NCBI GenBank assembly: GCA_020847535.1 | Contig: JADLBU010000035.1 | Coordinates: 1 to 64,000, forward strand | DNA: 64,000 bases | DNA from: Phycisphaerales bacterium | GTDB lineage: Bacteria > Planctomycetota > Phycisphaerae > Phycisphaerales > UBA1924 | Direction of reading: 5' to 3' | In this document: piece by piece, positions 31,184 through 38,840 of the stretch | How the letters are laid out: every line of letters starts with the position of its first letter | Position numbering within the stretch: the first letter of the stretch is position 1 | Program-made: the position numbers and the translations under genes | Notes under the pieces: generated by a model | Seen by the model: the letters and a program-made list of their open reading frames with translations, nothing else | What the model was told of the DNA's origin: nothing | Database searches by the model: none

Positions 31184-34100
31184 ATGCAGACGCTCAGTCA
31201 ACGCGCCAACGACACCGTGACCCGCGATCCGCCGGCGTGGGCCGCGGGCTACATCGGCATCGAGTACCGCCACAACGGCCGCGGCCGCGACGGGATCGAC
31301 TGCTGGGGGCTGGCGAGGCTGGTCTACCGGGAGCAGATGGACATCATGCTCCCGTCGCTGGCCGGGCCCAAGGAGCACAACCGCGCCCGCGCTCAAGCGC
31401 CCAAGGAGCTGCTGTTCGCACCCGCCGAGCCGCCGTACCAGGTCGGCGACCTGGTCGAGATCAGCGGCAACCGTCCCGGCGCCCTGCACGTCGGCATCCT
31501 GGTCGCCGACGGGATGATGCTGCACGCCTGGGAGAGGACTTGCAGCTGCATCGAACGCATCGACACGCCGCTGTGGCAGCCGCGCGTCACCGCGATCCAC
31601 CGCTACGACGGCGCGGTCAACTTCTCCGCCAGACCGAACCCCTTCAGCGCCCAGCAGATCGTCGAGCGGTTCCCCGCCGGCGTGACCATCCTCGAGCTGC
31701 TCGAGCTTGCCGGCATCGACGCGCTCCCCGGCGTCCACGTGTACGTCGACTCGCGCGAGATCCCGGCCGAGGCCTGGTCGATCGTGCGCCCCAAGGCAGG
31801 CCGGTTCGTCACCGTCGGCGTCCAGCCCCTCGGCGGCGGAGGTGGGAAGTCGGGCCTGCGGCTGGTTGCCTCGATCGCGATCATCGCCGCGGCGGCGTAC
31901 TTCGGCGGCGTCGCCGGCGCCCAGCTCGCGACCGCCGGCTACTCGGCGGGAGCTGCCGCCGCCGGCGGGGCCCTGGTCTCGGGCGCCATCATGGCCGCCG
32001 GCTACTTCGCGCTCAACGCCCTTGTCCCGCCGACCAAGAACCGGCTGGGTTCATCGTCCTCCGACCTGGCCCGCTCGCCCTGGCTCGAGGGTGCACGCAA
32101 CGAGATCCGGCAGTACGCGCCGTTCCCGGTTCCGCTGGGTGACGTCCGATTCGCGCCGCCGATGGGCGCCGTCCCGTACACCGAGAGCTCGGGCGACAAG
32201 GAGTACTTACGGTGCCTCTTCGTCATGATGGGGCCGGTCGACCTCTCGGAGTTCCGGATCGGCGACACCCCGCTGTCGAGCTTCGAGGGTGTCGAGGTCG
32301 AGGTCCGCAACGGCTTCCCCGGCGAGCTCCCCTGCTCGATCTACCCGGGCACGATCATCCAGGAATCGCTCTCGGTCCTCCTCGAGGCGGCGAGCAGCTG
32401 GCAGACCAGGACCTCGGCGGTCAATGCCAACGAGCTGTCGGTGGACTTCACCTGGCCGCAGGGCCTGGTCGAGTTTGTCTCCGGCGGCGAGCGTTGGAAC
32501 CGCACCGTCACCGTCGAGGTGGAATACCGCAAGGTCGGCGACCTGACCTGGCGCGGCATCAACGATCCCGACGAATCACCCAACAACTTCCGGGAGCTCG
32601 ACTTCCTGCTGAGGACGCCGGAATCGCTGTTCGGCGGCGAGGGAGTTCACAACAACGACCTCAACTGGTCGGGCGACCAGGTCGCGTATCCCGATGCCAA
32701 GCCCGCGTACCTGCCGTCGGGCGGCTACGCCTGGGAGGCCCAGGGCGCCATCTACGCGCCGACGACCGGGACGTACCACTTCTGCGTCGACGGCTCGGAC
32801 GCCTGCGATGTGCACGTCGACTGGCATGAGGTCGCGTCGTTCTACGGATCGCACGGGCCAGAGGTCACCCAGGCGACGCTCAACAGCACCACGCACCACG
32901 GGTCGATCCAGCTCACCAAGGGCTGGCACATCTTCCGCGCCCGCGTTGAGAGCCGTTCGTTCGGAGCCGGCGGCGGCGCCTTGGCGGTTGGCTGGAAGAA
33001 GCCTGGCGACGCGGTGTTCACCATCATCCCCCAGGGTCACTACGGCATCCCGCCGGCGCTCTTCGGCGACACCAGCTACGACGTCGGCAAGCTGAACTAC
33101 CGGTGGTTCACCAACAACGCCTACGGCACCCAGCTCACCATCACAGACTCGACGACCGACACCATCCGCAAGAACCTCTCCTGGGCGGTCGAGCCCGGAC
33201 AGTACGAGGTTCGCGTGCGGCGCTTCACCGCGGACTCGACCAGCGACCAGGTCCTCGACCAGGTGTACTGGACAGCGCTCAAGACCGTGCGTGCATCCGA
33301 TCCGGTCCGCCAGGCCAACGTCGCCAAGATCGCGCTGCGGATCCTCGCCACCGACCAGCTCAACGGCACGATCGACACGTTCAACGTGCGGGCCAGGTCG
33401 ATCGTCCAGGACTGGGACGTCGCCTCGAGCAGCTGGATCCAGCGCCCGAGCTCCAACTGCGCGTCGATCCTCCGCTGGATCGTGCAGGGCACCTCGATCG
33501 CCGAGCCGTGGCCCGATGCCGAGGTCGACCTGGCCGAGCTGCAGAGCCTCCACGCCGACGGCTACACGTTCGATGCCGTGATCGACCAAGAGGGGACGGT
33601 GTGGGATCGCCTCAGCGACGTCGCGTCGTGCGCCCGCGCCACGCCGGGCATCAAGGACGGCCGGCTCACCGCGGTGCGTGATCGCGTGAAGACCACGCCG
33701 GTCCAACTCTTCACCCCCCGCAACAGCTACGGCTTCAAGGGCCGCAAGGCCTGGGTCGATGTGCCGCACGCCCTGCGGATTCAGTACATGAACCGCGCCC
33801 TGGATTACAAGCAGGACGAGCGGCTGGTCTTCGCCGACGGCTACACGGCCGAGAACGCCACGCGGTTCGAGACGATGAGCAACACCGGCATCGTCGACTC
33901 GGACAACATCTGGAAGCGCGGGCGCTACGACCTGGCCCAGATGATTCTCCGCCCCGAGGTGTACGAGCTGGGGACCGACGCCCAGCACCTGGTGTGCAAC
34001 CGCGGCGACCTAGTCAAGCTCGCCCACGATGTGATCGCAGTCGGCTACTGCCAGGGCCGCGTGACCGGGCTGATCATGGACACCCTGGGCAAGTGCAAGG

Positions 34101-35806
34101 GGGTGTTCGTCGACGAGCCATGCCCGATGGCCGCCGGCGACGATCACGCGATCCGCTTCCGCCTGACCGACAACGAGCAGCTGGTCGTCGGGGTGAACAC
34201 CGTCGAGGGCCGGCAGACCGAGCTGCGGTTCACGGTGCCGATCAACGCCGGCGATCCCCAGCCGGCGGTCGGCAACCTCTTTGCATTCGGCCTGGCCGGC
34301 CAGGAGGCCCGCGACTGCGTGGTCAAGAGCATCCGCATGGCGGCCGACCTGGCGGCGACGCTCGAGCTGGTCGACCACGCGCCCGCGGTGCACACCGCCG
34401 ACGAGGGTGAGATCCCGCCATACGACTCGGGGGTCACACAGATCCCCGACTTCCTCACCTCGCCCGAAGCGCCGGTGATCGAGTCGATCCGCTCCGACGA
34501 TTCGGTCCTGGTCCGCGGGCCCGACGGCTCGGCGCAGCCGCGGATACTGATCACGCTCCGTCCGCAGAGCGGCCTGCGCCCGCTGGCCAACTCCATCCAG
34601 GTCCGCTGGCGGCCGATGCCGGTCGGCGGCGGAGATCCCCAGGGCCCGTTCCGCTCGATGACGCTCGTCCTGGCCAACAGCCAGGTCTCGATCCCCGACG
34701 TCGAGCAGGGCGTCGAGTACCAGATCCGGCTGCGGTACGTCACTGCCGCGGGCCTGGCGTCGACCTGGACCGAGACCACCCACACCGTGATCGGCAAGAC
34801 CGGCGTGCCGCCCGACGTCGTGAGCTTCGATGTACGCCGCCTCAGCGACGGCACGCGTCAGTACGTCTGGGACCTGGGCGTCGAGCCGGCGGACGTCGCC
34901 GGCGTGCTCATCCGCTACGGCGATCCCGGCGATCCCTGGGAGGATCTCCAGCCGCTGGTGACCGGTGTGATCGAGGGCGCATCGCCGTGGGACTCCGCGC
35001 TGCCGCCGACCGGAGGCCTCAAGCGGTTTGCCATCAAGATGGTGGACACCAGCGGCCTCGAGTCGGTGAACGCGATCTTCGTGGAGAAGGACCTGGGCGT
35101 ACCGCCCCAGGAGAACGTCGTTATCTCCGAGGATGCGCACGCCGCGATGTGGCCGGGCACCAAGACCGACTGCTTCTACACCACCTTCGGAGTACTCGAG
35201 GCGCGGGACACCACGACCTGGGCGACGCTGCCGGCGACCTGGACCGCCTGGACCAGGTGGAACATGAACCCGGTCAGCCCGATCCGGTACACGCATCCGG
35301 TCATCGACGTGGGCGTGGTCTTCTCGTTCGAGCCGGTGACCTATGTCGTCGCCGACGGCTCGGCCGTCGTGGAGGTCGCCTGGTCGGAGGTGAGCAGCTC
35401 GCCCACCAACTGGACGGATGTGTCGACGCTGGCGAACCAGACGATCAGGGCGCGGTACGTGATCTTCCGCGTGACCGTGACCGCGACCGGCTCGTTCCCC
35501 GTGCCGGTCATCCGCGAGCTGCTGATGCAGCTGCGGGCGCCGATCATCAAAATCGACCTCAACGACCTCAATACCGCGGCACTCGACGCGGATCACAAGC
35601 TCGCCGTCGGCGACGTCCGGCTGCCGATCCCCGCCGGCCTCTTCACCCAGGTCCGGCGGATCAGCCTCTCGTTCAACGGCGTGGGCGTCGGATGGACCTG
35701 GGAAGTCGTCGATAAGGACCCCGTGCTGGGGCCGCGCGTGCGGCTCTACGACACAGACGGGAACCCGGCGCACGCCGTCATCGACGCCGTCGTGCGGGGA
35801 CTTTGA
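31184..35806 (+). CDS. NlpC/P60-TipJ-PA14 tail tip fusion protein
   Basis: The protein is 1,540 residues. Residues 1-140 form an NlpC/P60 peptidase: GIDCWGLARLVY with Cys40, ALHVGIL with His102, and a further His at 114. Residues about 160-220 resemble the TipJ beta-grasp entry (FPAGVTILELLELAG, PKAGRFVTVGVQPLGGGGGK), followed by two hydrophobic segments (225-285). The J-like hub body follows, interrupted near 500-615 by a PA14-type domain (APTTGTYHFCVDGSDACDV, LTKGWHIFRARVESRS). FN3-like strands occupy about 1,100-1,220. In lambda the hydrolase (K) and tip (J) are separate genes. The protein should digest cell wall and make host contact. It has no frameshift. Confidence 0.88.
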   Translation: MQTLSQRANDTVTRDPPAWAAGYIGIEYRHNGRGRDGIDCWGLARLVYREQMDIMLPSLAGPKEHNRARAQAPKELLFAPAEPPYQVGDLVEISGNRPGALHVGILVADGMMLHAWERTCSCIERIDTPLWQPRVTAIHRYDGAVNFSARPNPFSAQQIVERFPAGVTILELLELAGIDALPGVHVYVDSREIPAEAWSIVRPKAGRFVTVGVQPLGGGGGKSGLRLVASIAIIAAAAYFGGVAGAQLATAGYSAGAAAAGGALVSGAIMAAGYFALNALVPPTKNRLGSSSSDLARSPWLEGARNEIRQYAPFPVPLGDVRFAPPMGAVPYTESSGDKEYLRCLFVMMGPVDLSEFRIGDTPLSSFEGVEVEVRNGFPGELPCSIYPGTIIQESLSVLLEAASSWQTRTSAVNANELSVDFTWPQGLVEFVSGGERWNRTVTVEVEYRKVGDLTWRGINDPDESPNNFRELDFLLRTPESLFGGEGVHNNDLNWSGDQVAYPDAKPAYLPSGGYAWEAQGAIYAPTTGTYHFCVDGSDACDVHVDWHEVASFYGSHGPEVTQATLNSTTHHGSIQLTKGWHIFRARVESRSFGAGGGALAVGWKKPGDAVFTIIPQGHYGIPPALFGDTSYDVGKLNYRWFTNNAYGTQLTITDSTTDTIRKNLSWAVEPGQYEVRVRRFTADSTSDQVLDQVYWTALKTVRASDPVRQANVAKIALRILATDQLNGTIDTFNVRARSIVQDWDVASSSWIQRPSSNCASILRWIVQGTSIAEPWPDAEVDLAELQSLHADGYTFDAVIDQEGTVWDRLSDVASCARATPGIKDGRLTAVRDRVKTTPVQLFTPRNSYGFKGRKAWVDVPHALRIQYMNRALDYKQDERLVFADGYTAENATRFETMSNTGIVDSDNIWKRGRYDLAQMILRPEVYELGTDAQHLVCNRGDLVKLAHDVIAVGYCQGRVTGLIMDTLGKCKGVFVDEPCPMAAGDDHAIRFRLTDNEQLVVGVNTVEGRQTELRFTVPINAGDPQPAVGNLFAFGLAGQEARDCVVKSIRMAADLAATLELVDHAPAVHTADEGEIPPYDSGVTQIPDFLTSPEAPVIESIRSDDSVLVRGPDGSAQPRILITLRPQSGLRPLANSIQVRWRPMPVGGGDPQGPFRSMTLVLANSQVSIPDVEQGVEYQIRLRYVTAAGLASTWTETTHTVIGKTGVPPDVVSFDVRRLSDGTRQYVWDLGVEPADVAGVLIRYGDPGDPWEDLQPLVTGVIEGASPWDSALPPTGGLKRFAIKMVDTSGLESVNAIFVEKDLGVPPQENVVISEDAHAAMWPGTKTDCFYTTFGVLEARDTTTWATLPATWTAWTRWNMNPVSPIRYTHPVIDVGVVFSFEPVTYVVADGSAVVEVAWSEVSSSPTNWTDVSTLANQTIRARYVIFRVTVTATGSFPVPVIRELLMQLRAPIIKIDLNDLNTAALDADHKLAVGDVRLPIPAGLFTQVRRISLSFNGVGVGWTWEVVDKDPVLGPRVRLYDTDGNPAHAVIDAVVRGL

Positions 35807-35842
35807 GCGGCTCTCCTTTCGACAGAGCCCCGGAGAATTGTC

Positions 35843-36079
35843 ATGCCGAAGATGCGAGCGAAGATGCGGGTCAACACGGTTACGCGAGACGGCTACTCGG
35901 AGGTGCTCAAGATGAGCGCTGTGTATGGCGGGTCAACGAACGACGAGGACAACTCGTTTGCGAAGACCACCCCCTCCGCGGAGCTCAACATCATGATCGC
36001 CAACAAGGAGCTGCACGGTCAGTTCAATCCGGGAGACACCTTCTACGTGGACTTCACCCCGGTCCCCGCCCAGTCATAA
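35843..36079 (+). CDS. Conserved small phage protein
   Basis: This 78-residue protein has a recognisable conserved pattern of unknown function seen next to tail tip genes: MRAKMRVNTVTRDGYSEVLK, SAVYGGSTNDEDNSFAKTTP, AELNIMIANKE, and DTFYVDFTPV at the end. It is probably a small beta-barrel. A ccggagaa site precedes the ATG, and a terminator follows the stop. Confidence 0.72.
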   Translation: MPKMRAKMRVNTVTRDGYSEVLKMSAVYGGSTNDEDNSFAKTTPSAELNIMIANKELHGQFNPGDTFYVDFTPVPAQS

Positions 36080-36089
36080 CGCACGATCA

Positions 36090-36121
36090 CCGGCCCGGCG
36101 CGAAAGCCTCGGGCCGGCTTT
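36090..36121 (+). terminator. Intrinsic terminator
   Basis: A perfect 8-bp GC stem (36,090-36,097 with 36,110-36,117) with a 12-nt loop is followed by cttt. It ends the tail-tip transcript before two short reading frames and the fibre gene. Confidence 0.7.
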
Positions 36122-36355
36122 ATGGCAGATCTCCACGTCGAGGTTGAGATGCGCACCTGGCCGCTCCGGATTCAGTTCTGGGTGCTCATGCACATCGCCT
36201 GGTTCCTCGGCCGATTCTTGGCGATCCGGCGGCGGACCTTCTTCTGCCTGCGGCCGGTGTCCATCCGTCTTCGGAGCCGCCGGCGTTGGCAACTTCGGTT
36301 CATGACCTTTCTCGTTCCCGCGCGTCGGAGCCATCCCGACGCGATCCGCTTCTAG
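36122..36355 (+). CDS. Small basic membrane protein (doubtful)
   Basis: The possible product is 77 residues and very basic, with one hydrophobic stretch (IQFWVLMHIAWFLGRFLAI, about residues 17-36) and then many arginines. The ATG directly follows the terminator stem, with no good ribosome site. Its shape could suit a small toxin or holin. It might also be a chance frame in GC-rich DNA; no family was recognised. Confidence 0.4.
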   Translation: MADLHVEVEMRTWPLRIQFWVLMHIAWFLGRFLAIRRRTFFCLRPVSIRLRSRRRWQLRFMTFLVPARRSHPDAIRF

Positions 36356-36364
36356 GAGTACCCG

Positions 36365-37153
36365 ATGCCTGCCTGGCCATCGACCCCGATCGACACGACC
36401 GACATGGACGCCGGCTCCGACTCTCCGGCGGTGGCACGCACCGACATCAAGACGGCCGTCGACACGATCAACACGATGATCGGCGCCGCCGGCTCGGCCA
36501 GCGGTGTCGCCCAGCTCGACTCGTCAACGCGCGTGCCGGACGCCCAGATCCCGCCGCGCCCGATCTGCAACGGAATCTACGGCCGCCAGGCCGCCGGCTC
36601 GTACACGTTCACCGTGCCGGCGGATATCTACGTGCTCCTGGTCGAGGGCTGGGGAGCCGGCGGCGGCGGCGGCTACACGACCGGAGCCGTCAACCAGCAC
36701 GGCGGCGGCGGCGGAGCTGGCGGTGGTCTCATCAAGCGCCTCGACGTTCTGCCCGGCGACACGCTGGAGATCACGATCGGCGCTGGCGGGACAGGCACTG
36801 CGCCAGGCCCATCCGATGTCGATGGCGGAGATGGCGGCGACACCGTGATCGTGCACAAGCGCGGTGGTTCAACGCTCGCAACCTTCACCGCGGCTGGCGG
36901 TCACGGAGGCACGGGAGCGGGCGGCGGCAGCTTCGGCGGCAACGGTGGGATCGGCTCCGGCGGGGACATCAACTTCGAAGGCGGCAACGCCGAGTCGGGC
37001 AAGACCGGCCGCGGCGGCGTGGGCGGTTGCAACGGCCGCTCAGGCTCGGCCCCGGCGACGCCTGGCTACGGGTTTGGCGGCGGTGGGTACGGCGGCGGCG
37101 ACACCGGCGCGAGCTTTGCCGGACGGGACGGCGGCATCCTGGTCCAGTACTGA
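36365..37153 (+). CDS. Glycine-rich tail fibre (receptor-binding protein)
   Basis: The protein is 262 residues. The N-terminal 60 residues (PSTPIDTTDMDAGSDSPAVA, TAVDTINTMIGA, STRVPDAQIPPR) are the attachment-type opening of phage tail fibres. The rest is a glycine-rich adhesin domain with GWGAGGGGGY, HGGGGGAGGG, LEITIGAGGTG and the typical closing GRDGGILVQY, as in polyglycine receptor-binding tips. It probably determines host range. Its 3' 114 bp also encode the end of the methyltransferase on the other strand. Confidence 0.8.
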   Translation: MPAWPSTPIDTTDMDAGSDSPAVARTDIKTAVDTINTMIGAAGSASGVAQLDSSTRVPDAQIPPRPICNGIYGRQAAGSYTFTVPADIYVLLVEGWGAGGGGGYTTGAVNQHGGGGGAGGGLIKRLDVLPGDTLEITIGAGGTGTAPGPSDVDGGDGGDTVIVHKRGGSTLATFTAAGGHGGTGAGGGSFGGNGGIGSGGDINFEGGNAESGKTGRGGVGGCNGRSGSAPATPGYGFGGGGYGGGDTGASFAGRDGGILVQY

Positions 37154-38509
37154 GGCCTTCACACCGCGGGCCTTGGCGACCTGGACCATGGTCTTGCCGG
37201 CGAGCTTGGCAACCTTTCCCGAGATCGCCTCCCACCGGCGGATCGCGGCATCCACGAACACCGGCTCCAGTTCGATCGCGTAGCACCGGCGCCCGAGCTG
37301 CTCGGCGGCGATCAGCTGTGAACCCGAGCCGCTGAACGGTTCGAAGCAGATGTCCCCCGGCGCAGTGTGCTTGCGCATCGGACGAGCGAACAGCTCGACG
37401 GGCTTCTGGGTCGGATGCTCGTTCCCGACCGGCCGGCTCTTGCCGCCCCAGTCGGCCTCCCACACCGACGTCGCGGCTTTGAGAGCCTCGATGGCCTGGA
37501 CCCGCGTGAGACGCTCAACCGGGATCTGCACGCCGGGACTGACCCACACCGAATCGTGATCCTGCTGGCCGTCGTGGTGCGGGCGATCGCCCTGCTTCCA
37601 ACCCATCAGGCACGGCTCATGCCGGAAGTGCCAGAAGACCGAGCCGAACACCGGCGTCGGCTTGACCCAGATGATCTGCTGGTGATCGAGCAACCCGACC
37701 GCCGCCCAGGCCTCGAGGATCTCACGCACGCGCTTGTGCGCGTGCCAGCAGTAGACCGCGGCGTGCGGCGCCATCACCCTCGCGACGTTCTGGAACAGCG
37801 AGTGGAAGAAGCCGCCGGCATCGGTGATCTCAACTTCGCGGTAGGTGTTCGACCAGTCCTTCCCGCGCTCGCCTGCTCGAGCGCCGGTGTAGTCGACCAG
37901 GTACGGCGGGTCGGTGGCGACCAGCGCGGCCTTCTTGCCGTTCATCACTCGATCGACGTCGGCCGCCTGGGTCGAGTCGCCGCAGAGGAGCCGATGCCCG
38001 CCGAGCTCCCAGAGGTCGCCGGGCCTGGTGACCGCCGGCCCCGCGATCGCTGGCGTGAGCTGCTCGGGCGCGTCGCCGTCGACCCCGGCGCCGATCGCCG
38101 CCAGCTCCTCGGTGGTGAAGCCCGCAGCATCCAGCACCGCGGCCGGTAGATCGCCGGCGATCCTGCTCAGCGCCTCATCATCCCAGGTCGAGAGCTCGGC
38201 CGTGCGGTTGTCCGCGATCGCGTACCCGACTCGATCGACGCCGGCGAGCTCGGACCGCACCGCGGCGATGTGGGTCCACCCGAGCCGGCGGGCCGCCTCG
38301 AGCTGGCCGGCGCCCGCGATGGTCACCCCCGCCTTGTCGACGACGATCGGCTTCTGCTGGCCGAACCGCCGGTAGCTGGCGACAACCGCCTCGATGGAGC
38401 GGTCACCGTGCTTTCGGAGGTTGGCGGGATCGGCGCTGATCTGATCGATCGGGACCAGCAGCCTTCGGAGATCGGGGGCGAACCTGCCCGCGGCCTTCTT
38501 CTTGGACAT
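37040..38509 (-). CDS. ParB-domain/DNA methyltransferase fusion
   Basis: The protein is 489 residues. Residues 15-100 form a ParB/Srx-like domain (LVPIDQISADPANLRKHGDR, AGAGQLEAARRLGW). The methyltransferase follows, with DPPY at 200-203 and the SAM-binding EPFSGSGS at 390-397; that order is the beta class of amino-methyltransferases (N6-adenine or N4-cytosine). No restriction enzyme adjoins it, so it is a solitary phage methylase, perhaps antirestriction. The basic tail (RRRRGRA) is encoded antisense to the fibre gene. The ATG has gggaggacaagg upstream. Confidence 0.9.
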   Translation of the reverse strand: MSKKKAAGRFAPDLRRLLVPIDQISADPANLRKHGDRSIEAVVASYRRFGQQKPIVVDKAGVTIAGAGQLEAARRLGWTHIAAVRSELAGVDRVGYAIADNRTAELSTWDDEALSRIAGDLPAAVLDAAGFTTEELAAIGAGVDGDAPEQLTPAIAGPAVTRPGDLWELGGHRLLCGDSTQAADVDRVMNGKKAALVATDPPYLVDYTGARAGERGKDWSNTYREVEITDAGGFFHSLFQNVARVMAPHAAVYCWHAHKRVREILEAWAAVGLLDHQQIIWVKPTPVFGSVFWHFRHEPCLMGWKQGDRPHHDGQQDHDSVWVSPGVQIPVERLTRVQAIEALKAATSVWEADWGGKSRPVGNEHPTQKPVELFARPMRKHTAPGDICFEPFSGSGSQLIAAEQLGRRCYAIELEPVFVDAAIRRWEAISGKVAKLAGKTMVQVAKARGVKASVLDQDAAVPSGKARAGVAAAVPTAAKPVARRRRGRA

Positions 38510-38705
38510 CCTTGTCCTCCCTCAGCAGAGGCAGCTGCAAGGCCTTGAGGACGCGAAGCACGCTGGAGAACCGCGGGTCGCGTTTGCCTGACAGCCACCG
38601 GCCTAGGACAGCCCGATCAACCCGCGCCTTCCTGGCGAGGGCGCCGATGGTGGTGCCTCGTCGGTCGATCTCACGGAGCACGGCCATGGCGACGGGATCT
38701 ATCAC
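38403..38705 (-). CDS. Small HTH regulator
   Basis: This protein of about 100 residues has a Cro/CI-type helix-turn-helix: RRGTTIGALARKARVDRAVLGRWLSGKRDPRFSSVLRVLKAL, quoted here only by its key parts ALARKARVD and VLGRWLSGK. It is transcribed on the minus strand away from the integrase and is the only visible candidate for the phage repressor. The start is uncertain: GTG at 38,705 is assumed, and TTG at 38,765 is possible. The last 35 codons overlap the methyltransferase start by 107 bp in another frame, so the two are coupled. Confidence 0.68.
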   Translation of the reverse strand: MIDPVAMAVLREIDRRGTTIGALARKARVDRAVLGRWLSGKRDPRFSSVLRVLKALQLPLLREDKDVQEEGRGQVRPRSPKAAGPDRSDQRRSRQPPKAR

Positions 38706-38840
38706 TCGGTGGGCGTATCGCGGCCATAGACCCCCGGCATAAGCGGCGTTGTCAGTGCGCCCCAACTTTCCGTGTTAAGGTGAAAAGCCTGTGGCCAATA
38801 CGGGTTTTCGGGGTGTGGAATTACGCCCCCGGGAGGGCAG

